Source: Flavobacteriales bacterium (GTDB lineage Bacteria; Bacteroidota; Bacteroidia; Flavobacteriales_D; Parvicellaceae). Taken from it: DNA of 55,382 nt. The stretch is from NCBI GenBank assembly GCA_016780365.1, contig JADHMB010000006.1:1-55382 (forward strand), in the 5' to 3' direction. Shown here piece by piece: positions 1 to 8,507 of this stretch. The position numbers and the translations under genes were made by a program. The notes under the pieces were generated by a model, which was given only the letters and a program-made list of their open reading frames with translations, did not search any database and was not told where the DNA came from. Within the stretch, counting starts at the first letter, position 1, and each line of letters begins with the position of its first letter.

Positions 1-191
1 ATAGGATACTGTTCAAGTGCAATCTCAAGCGCTTTTTTGGCTTTCTTTTTAAAATCAAGCTCTAAATAGTATTCAATGATTAGTTCAAAGTCTTCAACGT
101 CAAAGAAAGCGAAGGTTTCGCCTTTAATCATTGACTCGAAAAGAGCAACCTTCTCAACAGCTTCGTTACCAGGGTTAGAATCTAAAAGCAT
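1..191 (-). CDS. N-terminus of a tetratricopeptide-repeat-like protein (partial)
   Basis: The reverse strand reads an open frame from an ATG at 189-191 to the left edge without a stop, giving about 63 residues that begin MLLDSNPGNEAVEKV. It contains the pattern FFDVEDFELIIEYYLEL followed by KKKAKKALEIALEQYP, which looks like the paired helices of a TPR unit and resembles the start of TPR proteins common in Bacteroidota. The C-terminal part lies outside the window, so neither length nor function can be judged. Its codons use G and C endings (GAG, GAC, TTC) more often than most genes here, as may happen in highly expressed genes. A TAnnTTTG-like element sits upstream at 215-222. It is transcribed away from glmM. 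Confidence 0.6.
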   Translation of the reverse strand, partial: MLLDSNPGNEAVEKVALFESMIKGETFAFFDVEDFELIIEYYLELDFKKKAKKALEIALEQYP

Positions 192-214
192 AAAAATATA
201 TAATCACTTCCTAA

Positions 215-222
215 CAAATATA
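215..222 (-). promoter_or_regulatory. Candidate -7 element upstream of the TPR gene
   Basis: The reverse strand reads TATATTTG, matching the Bacteroidota -7 consensus TAnnTTTG, 24 bases upstream of the TPR start codon. A clear -33 TTTG at the expected spacing is not seen; the nearest, at 253-256, is too distant. The call rests on the -7 match alone. Confidence 0.35.
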
Positions 223-229
223 CCCTATA

Positions 230-247
230 AATTTTCTTGAGAAAATT
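230..247. repeat. Perfect 7-bp inverted repeat between the TPR gene and glmM
   Basis: AATTTTC (230-236) and GAAAATT (241-247) flank a TTGA loop. The repeat lies in the divergent promoter region, where the -7/-33 spacer of the TPR promoter would fall. It could be an operator or a chance AT-rich palindrome; no U-tract follows, so it is not an obvious terminator. Confidence 0.3.
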
Positions 248-378
248 ATGTGCAAACCTTTTTTAAACAAAAAAAAACTATCTCAAAAAATATAGCTAGA
301 AGTAATGAAAAAATCAATAAATAATAGATGATTTAGGGTTCAATATTTTATCTTCGAATCGTTAAATATTTATATGCT

Positions 379-1764
379 ATGACTTTAATTAAATCTATTT
401 CTGGAATAAGGGGAACAATTGGAGGGAATCCAGGTCAAAACCTTACTCCTGTTGATATTGTGGAATCAATTTCCGCTTATGGTTCTTGGTTGAAAACCAA
501 CCATCTTAACAAAAAAATAAAAGTTGTTATTGGAAGAGATGCAAGAATTTCTGGAGAAATGGTAGAGAATATTTGCATTGGTACGCTTCAAGCAATGGGA
601 ATTAATGTTGTAAATATTGGTTTATCTACCACACCAACTGTAGAGATTGCTGTTCCTTTAGAAAATGCAGATGGAGGAATTATTCTAACCGCTAGTCACA
701 ATCCAAAACAATGGAATGCTCTAAAACTACTTAATAATAAGGGAGAATTTATTAGTGCAGAAGATGGAAAACAGCTCTTAAGTTTTATAGAAAAAAATCA
801 ATTTTCATTCGCTAGCGTAGAAGAACTTGGTATAGTTACTTTTAACGATAACTATATTGATGAACATATTAATAAAGTATTGGAACTTAATCATGTAGAT
901 ATTAATGCAATTAAAGAAGCTGAATTATCTGTTGTCATTGATGCGGTTAACAGTACTGGTGGAATAGTAATTCCTAAATTGTTAAAAGCATTAAAATGCA
1001 AAGAAATAACAGAAATATATTGCACACCTAATGGAGACTTTCCTCATAATCCAGAACCTCTTGCTGAACACCTTGAAGACCTTAGCAACAAGGTAAAAGA
1101 AAAAAATGCAGATCTTGGCATCGTAGTAGATCCAGATGTTGACCGCTTGGCTTTTGTTTGTGAAAACGGAGAAGTTTTTGGAGAGGAATATACTTTAGTT
1201 GCAGTTGCAGACCATATTACTGGAAAAAAACCTGGAAATAGTGTTTCTAATTTATCTTCAACAAGAGCTCTAGCAGATGTAACAATTAAAAATGGTGGTA
1301 AATATTATGCCTCAGCAGTTGGAGAAGTCAACGTTGTTGAAATGATGAAAGAAAAAAATGCTGTAATCGGAGGAGAAGGTAACGGAGGAGTTATATTTCC
1401 CGAATTACATTATGGAAGAGATGCTCTAGTAGGGATAGCTTTATTTTTAACCTACTTTGCAAATAAAAAATTAAAAATGAGTGATCTAAAAAGTTCATTT
1501 CCTCAATATACAATTAGTAAAAATAAACTCGCTTTAACAAAAAGCACCAATATAGATTTGCTTCTTGAGAAAATTTCTAATAACTATAAAAATGTGAAGC
1601 AAAATAAAATTGATGGCCTAAAATTAGAGTTTGAGAACGAATGGGTCCACATGAGAAAATCAAATACTGAACCAATTATTCGAATTTATGCAGAAAGTCA
1701 AAATGAAAAATCTGCCCACAGTCTTGGTGAAAGATTTGTTGAAGAACTAAAAAGTTTGATTTAA
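379..1764 (+). CDS. glmM: Phosphoglucosamine mutase
   Basis: Predicted to convert glucosamine-6-phosphate to glucosamine-1-phosphate in the cytoplasm, on the route to UDP-GlcNAc for peptidoglycan and lipid A. The 461 residues show the four landmarks of the alpha-D-phosphohexomutase family in order: the phosphoserine loop TASHNP (104-109, catalytic Ser106), the metal-binding loop DPDVDR (251-256), the sugar-binding loop GEGNGG (332-337) and the phosphate-binding loop RKSNTEPIIR (426-435). Length is normal. The start is an ATG preceded by about 190 bases of intergenic DNA, so the operon promoter probably lies there. It opens a tight run with the cysteine desulfurase, MBL hydrolase, trmD and rplS genes. 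Phosphomannomutase activity cannot be excluded from sequence. Confidence 0.9.
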   Translation: MTLIKSISGIRGTIGGNPGQNLTPVDIVESISAYGSWLKTNHLNKKIKVVIGRDARISGEMVENICIGTLQAMGINVVNIGLSTTPTVEIAVPLENADGGIILTASHNPKQWNALKLLNNKGEFISAEDGKQLLSFIEKNQFSFASVEELGIVTFNDNYIDEHINKVLELNHVDINAIKEAELSVVIDAVNSTGGIVIPKLLKALKCKEITEIYCTPNGDFPHNPEPLAEHLEDLSNKVKEKNADLGIVVDPDVDRLAFVCENGEVFGEEYTLVAVADHITGKKPGNSVSNLSSTRALADVTIKNGGKYYASAVGEVNVVEMMKEKNAVIGGEGNGGVIFPELHYGRDALVGIALFLTYFANKKLKMSDLKSSFPQYTISKNKLALTKSTNIDLLLEKISNNYKNVKQNKIDGLKLEFENEWVHMRKSNTEPIIRIYAESQNEKSAHSLGERFVEELKSLI

Positions 1765-1782
1765 TTATATTTGAATATTATT

Positions 1783-2922
1783 ATGAAAGTCTACTTAGAT
1801 AATGCAGCTACAACATCAATTGCTAAAGAGGTTATTACAGAAATCGAACCTTATCTATCTACTTATTTTGGAAATCCATCTAGCACGCACTCTTTTGGAA
1901 GAAAAACTAAAAATGCTATAGAAATAAGTAGAAAGAAAATTGCTGATTTTATCAATGCAGATAATAGTGAAATAATTTTCACTTCAGGTGGTACTGAAGC
2001 TGATAATATGGCCATTAGACGCGCTGTTATAGATTTAAATGTAAAAAGAATTATAACCTCCAAAATTGAACACCATGCAGTTGGGCATACCGCTGAAAAT
2101 TTAAAAGACTCACACAACGTAGAAGTTGTCTATTTATCAACTGATAAAAACGGAAATCCATCTATTGAGGAACTAAAGAAACTTTTAAAGAAAGATGTTA
2201 AAACATTAGTTTCCTTAATGCATGCAAATAATGAAATTGGGACTTTACTACCCATAGAAGAAGTTTCTTTGTTGTGTGACAAATATGAAAATGTATATTT
2301 TCACTCAGACACAGTTCAAACTATGGGTCATTATCCATTCGATGTTAAAAAATTAAAAATCGACTTTTTGGTTTGTTCTGCCCATAAATTTCATGGACCA
2401 AAAGGAATAGGTTTTCTTTATGTAAATAAAAACCTTCATTTAAACCCAATTATTACTGGTGGATCACAAGAAAGAAATCATAGAGGAGGAACGGAAAATC
2501 TGTATGGAATTATAGGATTAGCAAAAGCTATGGAGTTGGCATTTTCCGACTTAGAAACCCATAAAAAACATGTAGAGGAACTTAAATATTATATGAAAGA
2601 AGAATTATATAAAATAGATTCTAGAATTATTTTTAATGGGGAAACAGATCCAAATAAAAGTTTGTATACCGTGCTAAGTGTAGGCTTTCCCAAAGACATT
2701 TGTAATTCTATGTTGCTATTTAGTTTAGATATTTTTGGTATTGCTGCTTCGGGCGGAAGTGCTTGTTCTTCAGGGTCCACTAAAGGCTCTCATGTTCTGG
2801 CTGAATTACCATTACTGGAAAACTTTCAAACTGTAAGATTCTCGCTTTGTAGATACAATACTATTGAAGAAGTTGATTACACATTGGATAAAATTAAATC
2901 TATTGTTCTAAAAGATAAATAA
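1783..2922 (+). CDS. Cysteine desulfurase (IscS/NifS family)
   Basis: A PLP-dependent class V aminotransferase-fold enzyme expected to release sulfur from cysteine as a persulfide for Fe-S clusters or tRNA thiolation. From the ATG at 1783 the protein begins MKVYLDNAATT, the usual N-terminus; a TTG 12 bases upstream is in frame but adds residues the family lacks. The PLP lysine lies in SAHKFHGPKG (Lys202) and the catalytic cysteine in SGGSACSSGS (about Cys328). HANNEIGT and the HRGGTEN segment are also present. It lies 18 bases after glmM and one base before the MBL hydrolase, in an operon that also holds trmD. No scaffold (IscU/SufU) gene is adjacent, so the sulfur acceptor is unknown. Confidence 0.88.
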   Translation: MKVYLDNAATTSIAKEVITEIEPYLSTYFGNPSSTHSFGRKTKNAIEISRKKIADFINADNSEIIFTSGGTEADNMAIRRAVIDLNVKRIITSKIEHHAVGHTAENLKDSHNVEVVYLSTDKNGNPSIEELKKLLKKDVKTLVSLMHANNEIGTLLPIEEVSLLCDKYENVYFHSDTVQTMGHYPFDVKKLKIDFLVCSAHKFHGPKGIGFLYVNKNLHLNPIITGGSQERNHRGGTENLYGIIGLAKAMELAFSDLETHKKHVEELKYYMKEELYKIDSRIIFNGETDPNKSLYTVLSVGFPKDICNSMLLFSLDIFGIAASGGSACSSGSTKGSHVLAELPLLENFQTVRFSLCRYNTIEEVDYTLDKIKSIVLKDK

Positions 2923-2923
2923 T

Positions 2924-3697
2924 ATGCAAGTAACCATTACTGGATCGGGAACATCTCAAGGGGTACCAGTAATTGGTTGTGATTGTAAAGTTTGTAAATC
3001 AAACGACAAAAAAGACAAGAGATTTAGATGTTCTGTTCATATTTCTTATAAAGGAAAATCAATTGTTATAGATACAGGACCAGATTTTCGCCAACAAATG
3101 TTGAATGCGGAAATAAAGTCTTTAGACGCAGTGCTATTTACCCATGAACATAAAGATCATGTTGCTGGTCTTGACGATGTAAGACCTTTTAACTTTTCTC
3201 AAAAAAAACCAATAGATATATATTGTACAGACCAAGTTTTTAAAGCGTTGAAAAGAGAATTTCATTATATTTTCGATCCTAAATTTCAATATCCTGGAAT
3301 TCCTAAAATTAATAGATACTCCATTGATAAAAATAAAAATATTTCAATTGCTGATATTAATATCGAACCTGTTGAAGTAATGCATTATAAATTACCTGTT
3401 TTAGGATTTAAAATTGATGGGTTTGCATATATAACAGATGCAAAAACAATTGAAGATTCTCAGAAAAATAAATTAAACAACCTAGATGTTTTGGTAATTA
3501 ATGCCCTAAGAATTAAGGAACACATGTCACATTTTAATTTAGAGGAAGCCATAGAATTAATAAAGGATTTAAAGCCCAAAAAAGCAATACTTACCCATAT
3601 ATCCCATTTTATGGGTATTCATCAAGAGGTTCAAAAAAAACTACCTGAAAATATTTATTTAGCATACGATGGACTTAAAATTAATTTAAAACAATAG
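2924..3697 (+). CDS. MBL-fold metallo-hydrolase (PhnP-like)
   Basis: A 257-residue metallo-beta-lactamase-fold protein, probably a cytoplasmic phosphodiesterase-type hydrolase. The metal site HEHKDH is at 74-79, with later ligands probably in YITDAKT and in LTHISH near the C-terminus. The N-terminus GSGTSQGVPVIGCDC is typical of the PhnP-like branch, which carries an early cysteine pair. There is no phosphonate gene cluster nearby, so a PhnP role in C-P lyase metabolism is unlikely; a general cyclic or ester phosphodiesterase role is more plausible. The start codon comes one base after the desulfurase stop, and trmD follows after two bases, indicating co-transcription and probable translational coupling. 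Confidence 0.82.
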   Translation: MQVTITGSGTSQGVPVIGCDCKVCKSNDKKDKRFRCSVHISYKGKSIVIDTGPDFRQQMLNAEIKSLDAVLFTHEHKDHVAGLDDVRPFNFSQKKPIDIYCTDQVFKALKREFHYIFDPKFQYPGIPKINRYSIDKNKNISIADINIEPVEVMHYKLPVLGFKIDGFAYITDAKTIEDSQKNKLNNLDVLVINALRIKEHMSHFNLEEAIELIKDLKPKKAILTHISHFMGIHQEVQKKLPENIYLAYDGLKINLKQ

Positions 3698-3699
3698 GA

Positions 3700-4383
3700 A
3701 TGCGAATTGATATAATATCAGCGGTACCGTCACTTCTTGAAAGCCCATTTAATGATTCTATTTTAAAAAGAGCAAAAGAAAAAAAATTAGTAGAAATTAA
3801 AATTCATAATCTTAGAGATTATTCAACGAACAAACAAAAAAGTATAGACGATTATGCTTTTGGCGGTGGTGCAGGAATGGTCTTAAGTATAGAACCATTT
3901 GCGAAATGCATAAATCAACTAAAAGAAAATAGAAATTACGATGAAGTTATCTTCATGACACCAGATGGGGAAAAGCTAAAGCAAAGCGATGCTAACCAAC
4001 TTTCTCTTAATAAAAATATAATTATTCTTTGTGGGCATTACAAAGGGATAGACCAAAGAATAAGAGATTACTTAATTACCAAAGAAATATCAATTGGAGA
4101 CTATGTTCTCTCTGGTGGCGAGTTACCTGCAGCAGTACTTTGTGATGCCATAATAAGACTTATTCCTGGTGTTTTAAATAATGAAACTTCTGCTCTCACC
4201 GACTCATTTCAAGATGATTTACTTGCGCCACCAGTATATACAAGACCAGCTAAATTCAATGATTGGGAAGTGCCTGAAATATTAACTTCTGGAAATCTAA
4301 AAGCAATTGAGAATTGGAGGGAAGAAAAAGCCATAGAAAACACAAAAAAAAGAAGGCCTGATCTAGGTGAAAATAAAAAGTAA
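3700..4383 (+). CDS. trmD: tRNA (guanine-37-N1)-methyltransferase
   Basis: A SPOUT-class trefoil-knot enzyme that methylates N1 of G37 next to the anticodon in tRNAs reading CNN and GGN-type codons, preventing +1 frameshifts. The 227-residue length is normal. Characteristic stretches are DYAFGGGAGMVL (51-62), the SAM-binding knot LCGHYKGIDQRI (110-121) and IGDYVLSGGELPA (132-144). It works as a dimer in the cytoplasm. The start lies two bases after the MBL hydrolase stop, and rplS follows after a 72-base gap. The trmD-rplS pairing is conserved across bacteria and supports both calls. Confidence 0.95.
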   Translation: MRIDIISAVPSLLESPFNDSILKRAKEKKLVEIKIHNLRDYSTNKQKSIDDYAFGGGAGMVLSIEPFAKCINQLKENRNYDEVIFMTPDGEKLKQSDANQLSLNKNIIILCGHYKGIDQRIRDYLITKEISIGDYVLSGGELPAAVLCDAIIRLIPGVLNNETSALTDSFQDDLLAPPVYTRPAKFNDWEVPEILTSGNLKAIENWREEKAIENTKKRRPDLGENKK

Positions 4384-4455
4384 TAAAATTATAAGTTCTC
4401 ATTTAATAAAATATTAAATATTCTTTGTAATATTGCAGGCCTTAAATCAAGACTC

Positions 4456-4818
4456 ATGGATATAATTAAAGAAATTTCAAATGAACTTAACGAATCGAAG
4501 CAATGGCCTTCTTTTAGTTCTGGCGATACAATAACTGTTACCTATAAAATTAAAGAAGGTAGTAAGGAGAGATTGCAATCATTTCAAGGAACTGTTATCC
4601 AAAGAAGAGGTTCTGGATCAACAGAGACTTTTACAATTAGAAAAATGTCAGGTGGTACAGGAGTTGAAAGAATATTTCCACTTGGATCTCCTTTTTTAGA
4701 AAAAATCGTGGTAAATAAAGAAGGTTCTGTAAGAAGAACTAGATTGTTTTACCTTAGAGAAAGAACTGGAAAATCTGCTAGAATTAAAGAAAAGAAGTAC
4801 TTTTCAAAGAAAAAATAG
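4456..4818 (+). CDS. rplS: 50S ribosomal protein L19
   Basis: Large-subunit protein at the subunit interface. The 120-residue protein has the L19 core: FSSGDTITVTYKIKEG, FQGTVIQRRGSGSTETFTIRK, GTGVERIFPLGSP and the basic end RRTRLFYLRERTGKSARIKEK. The length and lysine-rich tail are typical. The 72-base spacer after trmD contains a TATTCTTTG stretch loosely resembling a -7 element, so the gene may also have its own promoter. Its stop codon is only three bases from the convergent argS stop, leaving no space for a hairpin terminator. Confidence 0.96.
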   Translation: MDIIKEISNELNESKQWPSFSSGDTITVTYKIKEGSKERLQSFQGTVIQRRGSGSTETFTIRKMSGGTGVERIFPLGSPFLEKIVVNKEGSVRRTRLFYLRERTGKSARIKEKKYFSKKK

Positions 4819-4821
4819 TCC

Positions 4822-6606
4822 TTACATTCTTTCAGGCATTTCAATACCTAAAATTTTCATTCCCTTTTCAATTATTTCTGCAACTAGCTTAGACATTTGA
4901 ATTCTAAAGTTACGGAGTGCATCTTCTTTTTCTGTTATTATCGGATGATCTTGGTAAAAGGAATTATAAGATTTAACTAAACTATATAAGTAATTGGCCA
5001 ATAAATAGGGAGATAGCTCTTTGGCAGATTGAGCTAAGACATCTGAAAAATTTGAAATCCATTTTAACACTTCTAGTTCTTTAGGATTTAATTTTAAGTT
5101 TTCAATACTAAATTCGCTATTCAAATCTTCGTACTTATTTAACAAACTCTTAATTCTTACGAAAGTATATTGAATAAAAGGACCAGTGTGTCCAGAAAGA
5201 TCTATAGTTTCTTTTGGATTAAAAGACATTTTCTTTTTTGGATCTACTTTTAAAAGAAAATATTTCAATCCAGAGTTACCAATCTTTTTACAGATGTCCA
5301 AAATTTCTTTTTCTGATAATTCTTCTAAAAAACCCCTCTCCGATGTTAAAGATTTAGCTTCATTTATTACAGAATTTAGTAATTCATCTGCGTCTACTAC
5401 TGTACCTTCTCTAGATTTCATTTTGCCCTCTGGAAGTTCAACCATCCCATAGGAAAGATGAAAACAATTTGAAGCCCAATTATAATTTAATTTTTTTAAA
5501 ATATTGAATAGAACTTTGAAATGGTGGTTTTGTTCATTTCCTACAGTATATATAATTCCCGATAGATTTGGATAATCATTATACCTTTGAACAGCAGTTC
5601 CAATATCTTGTGTCATATATACTGAAGTTCCATCTGAACGAACTAATAATTTGTCGTCTAGATTATCGTTGGTGAAGCTACTCCAAATTGAACTATCTTC
5701 CTTTAAATAAAAAACACCATTTTCAACACCTTGTTGAACCACTTGTTTTCCTAAACGATAGGTTTCTGATTCGTAATAAAGATGGTCAAATTTCACATTT
5801 AAATCTTTGTATGTTTTATCAAAACCACTATATACCCACTCATTCATTTTTTCCCACAAAGCTCTTACCTTGGAATCTTCATTCTCCCATAACAAAAGCA
5901 TTTTTTGAGCTTCTATTAAAATAGGTGCTTTTAGTTTTGCTTCTTTTTCAGTTATCCCACTTTCGATTAAATCTTTTATCTCCTGTTTATATACCTTATC
6001 AAAAATAACATAGTACTTACCAACCAAATGATCGCCTTTCAAATTACTAGACATAGGAGTTTCTCCATTTCCAAATTTTTGCCACGCAACCATAGATTTA
6101 CAAATATGAATACCTCTATCATTGATAATTTGAGTTTTAACCACTTTATGACCTGCTGCTTTTAAAAGGGATACTACACTATCCCCTAAAAATATATTTC
6201 TTAAATGTCCCAAATGCAATGGCTTATTGGTGTTTGGAGAAGAATATTCTACCATATAAAGTTCTCCAGTAGGTATGGTAACAAAACCATAATTATCTTC
6301 TTCTAACCAACCTTTAAAAAAAGTGAGCCAGTATTTTTGCTTTATTTTAAGATTTAAGAATCCTTTGACAACATTAAAGTCTTCAAAATAATTTTCGTTT
6401 TCAAGCAAATAATTCCCGATAAATTCAGCTGTTTTTTCAGGAGACTTTTTACTCAACTTAAGCAAAGAAAAAACTACCAATGTTAAATCTCCCTCAAAAT
6501 CTTTCTTTGTATTTTCAATAACAATTAAATCTTGGATATTGTCACCTTCAAACAAAGTATTTACAGATTTAACAATAGATTTTTTAATTGTAGGAAAATT
6601 GATCAT
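4822..6606 (-). CDS. argS: Arginyl-tRNA synthetase
   Basis: Charges tRNA-Arg with arginine using ATP; class Ia synthetase. The 594 residues carry the N-terminal additional domain, then SPNTNKPLHLGHLRN with the HIGH signature as HLGH (131-134), and a KMSKS-like loop KMKSREG (395-401), followed by the helical anticodon-binding domain ending in GIEMPERM, the usual C-terminus. Length is standard. It starts at an ATG and is transcribed leftward toward rplS. msrA lies upstream on the same strand, 60 bases away, so the two may be co-transcribed. Confidence 0.96.
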   Translation of the reverse strand: MINFPTIKKSIVKSVNTLFEGDNIQDLIVIENTKKDFEGDLTLVVFSLLKLSKKSPEKTAEFIGNYLLENENYFEDFNVVKGFLNLKIKQKYWLTFFKGWLEEDNYGFVTIPTGELYMVEYSSPNTNKPLHLGHLRNIFLGDSVVSLLKAAGHKVVKTQIINDRGIHICKSMVAWQKFGNGETPMSSNLKGDHLVGKYYVIFDKVYKQEIKDLIESGITEKEAKLKAPILIEAQKMLLLWENEDSKVRALWEKMNEWVYSGFDKTYKDLNVKFDHLYYESETYRLGKQVVQQGVENGVFYLKEDSSIWSSFTNDNLDDKLLVRSDGTSVYMTQDIGTAVQRYNDYPNLSGIIYTVGNEQNHHFKVLFNILKKLNYNWASNCFHLSYGMVELPEGKMKSREGTVVDADELLNSVINEAKSLTSERGFLEELSEKEILDICKKIGNSGLKYFLLKVDPKKKMSFNPKETIDLSGHTGPFIQYTFVRIKSLLNKYEDLNSEFSIENLKLNPKELEVLKWISNFSDVLAQSAKELSPYLLANYLYSLVKSYNSFYQDHPIITEKEDALRNFRIQMSKLVAEIIEKGMKILGIEMPERM

Positions 6607-6666
6607 TAAATTTACTTAGTTTAGAAATTATGGAATGGACAAAGTTACTTGTTATTTCTTGGAGAT

Positions 6667-7296
6667 TTATTTCTCAAATATTTTTTTATACTTTTCTATT
6701 TTAGGTTGAATTACAAATTGGCAATAACCTTGACTTTTATTATTGTTAAAATAATTGTGGTGGTAATCTTCTGCAGGATAAAAAATATCTATTTTCTCAA
6801 CTTGAGTAACTATAGGCTGGTCCCATACTTTTTCAGCTATTAATTCTTCCTTGAATTTTAAAACTTCATCTTTATGAGAATCTTTAACAAAGAAAATAGC
6901 AGACCTATACTGAGTTCCAATATCATTTCCTTGTCTGTTTAAAGTTGTTGGATCATGTGTTTTCCAAAAAACTTCTAAAAGATGTGCTAAATCAACTACG
7001 GACGGATTAAATACAATTTTAGCAACTTCAGCATGTCCAGTCTTTCCAGAGCAAACTTCATTGTAAGTTGGGTTTTTAATTGCTCCTCCACAATATCCTG
7101 GAATTACCTCTTCTACTCCATTTACTTCCTGAAATATTGCCTCAACACACCAAAAACAACCAGCGCCAAAATAAATCGTATCTAAATTTTCATTTTGCAT
7201 ATCCAAACTTTTTAAATCATTGTTATTATTTCCAAGACAATTATAAAATGGTAAAAATATTAATAAATATAGGCATCTAAACAATGTTGATTTCAT
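6667..7296 (-). CDS. msrA: Peptide-methionine (S)-S-oxide reductase, probably exported
   Basis: Repairs methionine-S-sulfoxide in oxidised proteins. The catalytic motif GCFWC is at 46-50 with the nucleophile Cys47, followed by GYCGG and HAEVAKI; the C-terminus has DYHHNYF-type sequence. The first 20 residues, MKSTLFRCLYLLIFLPFYNC, are hydrophobic, and the protein is longer at the N-terminus than cytoplasmic MsrA. This suggests export, perhaps as a lipoprotein at Cys20, although Tyr-Asn before the Cys is a poor lipobox. An exported MsrA would need periplasmic electron donors, which are not visible here. It is divergent from the phosphoesterase gene across a 52-base gap. Confidence 0.9.
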   Translation of the reverse strand: MKSTLFRCLYLLIFLPFYNCLGNNNNDLKSLDMQNENLDTIYFGAGCFWCVEAIFQEVNGVEEVIPGYCGGAIKNPTYNEVCSGKTGHAEVAKIVFNPSVVDLAHLLEVFWKTHDPTTLNRQGNDIGTQYRSAIFFVKDSHKDEVLKFKEELIAEKVWDQPIVTQVEKIDIFYPAEDYHHNYFNNNKSQGYCQFVIQPKIEKYKKIFEK

Positions 7297-7348
7297 AAAT
7301 TATATATTTAGCTGAAATTAACTATTCTAAGACAAAATATTGAATTTG

Positions 7349-7876
7349 ATGAAGAAAATTGGTGTTATTTCTGATACCCATAGTTTTTGGGACGACTCAT
7401 TTGATAAATATTTTTCAAATTGTGATGAAATTTGGCACGCTGGTGACATTGGCAATTTAAAAATCACAGATAAGCTTGGTGAAATTGCACCTATAAAAGG
7501 TGTTTATGGAAATATAGATAATGATAAAATAAGACAAGAATTTCCATTAAATCAATACATAGAGTTTGGAAACCACAAAGTTTTAATGACTCATATTGGT
7601 GGTAAACCTTACAATTATTACAAAAACTGCAAACAAGAAATTGAAAAATTTAAGCCCACTATTTTTGTTTGTGGACACTCTCATATATGCAAAGTGATTT
7701 ATGATAAAAAATACAATATGTTATATATAAACCCCGGAGCAGCAGGGATTGTAGGATTCCATAAAGTAAGAACAATAATTAGATTTGAACTCCACTTGGA
7801 AACCATAAAGAATTTGGAAGTAATAGAATTAAAGAAAAGAAGCGATTTACCTAAGTCTATCCAACGAACTAACTAA
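7349..7876 (+). CDS. YfcE/MJ0936-family metallophosphoesterase
   Basis: A small calcineurin-like phosphodiesterase with a two-metal site. From the ATG at 7349 the protein starts MKKIGVISDTHS, giving the metal ligands Asp9 and His11; a TTG nine bases upstream is in frame but needless. Other family motifs are HAGDIGN (30-36), GVYGNIDN (51-58), a histidine in LMTHIGG, and GHSH near residue 109. The substrate is unknown; relatives hydrolyse model phosphodiesters. The last 30 bases overlap the end of the convergent DUF4293 gene, so both reading frames use the same DNA there. Confidence 0.87.
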   Translation: MKKIGVISDTHSFWDDSFDKYFSNCDEIWHAGDIGNLKITDKLGEIAPIKGVYGNIDNDKIRQEFPLNQYIEFGNHKVLMTHIGGKPYNYYKNCKQEIEKFKPTIFVCGHSHICKVIYDKKYNMLYINPGAAGIVGFHKVRTIIRFELHLETIKNLEVIELKKRSDLPKSIQRTN

Positions 7877-8323
7877 TTTCTCATCTTTCTTAATAGCTCT
7901 ATTGGCTAGAAAAATGATTGGTAAAGAAGCAACTAAAAGATACATGCTGTAAGTGTAATTAATTAACTGTAAAGAATTATTTTCATTATCCAATAAAAAT
8001 TCTTCAGCACTTGATACTTCTAAAAACATATATACAAGAGTAATTAAAACAAAAAAATAAGAAAGCATGCCATATCTTAACTGCTTTTGTCTTTTCTTAA
8101 AGTTGACCAACATTAAGATTCCAAAAGCAACAGCTACTAAATAACCAGAATAAAATGGATAAACCTTAAATCCTTCTAAGGAAGATTTACTTTCCCAACC
8201 TGTTGGATAAAAACTATAAGTAGATTGACCTTCTAAAACTATGGAAGCAAATGGCAGAAAAGAGGCTGTAAATAAAACAGCGCAAAACAATATTATATAG
8301 ATGGTTTGTATTCTTTGAAGCAT
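7847..8323 (-). CDS. DUF4293 family membrane protein
   Basis: A 158-residue integral membrane protein of unknown function, seen mostly in Bacteroidota. It begins MLQRIQTIYIILFCAVLFTA and has about four transmembrane segments (near 7-25, 53-70, 83-100 and 125-143), with the polar ending IKKDEKLVSSLDRLR that is typical of the family. Recognition comes from this start and end pattern. It lies back-to-back with rho, separated by 184 bases, an arrangement I recall as common in the phylum but cannot check here. Its 3' end overlaps the phosphoesterase gene by 30 bases. Confidence 0.78.
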   Translation of the reverse strand: MLQRIQTIYIILFCAVLFTASFLPFASIVLEGQSTYSFYPTGWESKSSLEGFKVYPFYSGYLVAVAFGILMLVNFKKRQKQLRYGMLSYFFVLITLVYMFLEVSSAEEFLLDNENNSLQLINYTYSMYLLVASLPIIFLANRAIKKDEKLVSSLDRLR

Positions 8324-8416
8324 AAAAATTAAAATTTAAGATTTAAATAAATTATTTATTTGTAAAAATAGTTATTAAGATCAATGCAAAAAATTTTTTT
8401 AAATAAGATACTTTAT

Positions 8417-8424
8417 TATATTTG
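8417..8424 (+). promoter_or_regulatory. Candidate -7 element for rho
   Basis: TATATTTG matches TAnnTTTG and lies 83 bases upstream of the rho ATG. The -33 position holds only a T-run. If used, the mRNA would carry a leader of about 75 bases, in keeping with the leader-based autoregulation known for rho in other bacteria. No leader structure is evident by eye. Confidence 0.35.
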
Positions 8425-8507
8425 ACATGTCTATCGACAATATTCCACTTTATTTCTTAAGAAAAATTCAAAAAATAATTTATCCCTTTTAAACTAATCT
8501 TCTATAG

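Noticed and set aside
6649-7280. Plus-strand open frames of 64 and 66 codons over msrA
   Set aside because: They are antisense to a clearly conserved msrA, with composition of a shadow frame (Leu, Ile and Phe runs) and no supporting start or family.
8345-8361. AAATAAA/TTTATTT inverted repeat between DUF4293 and rho
   Set aside because: Only A and T, short and with a three-base loop; expected by chance at this base composition. It is not followed by a U-tract.
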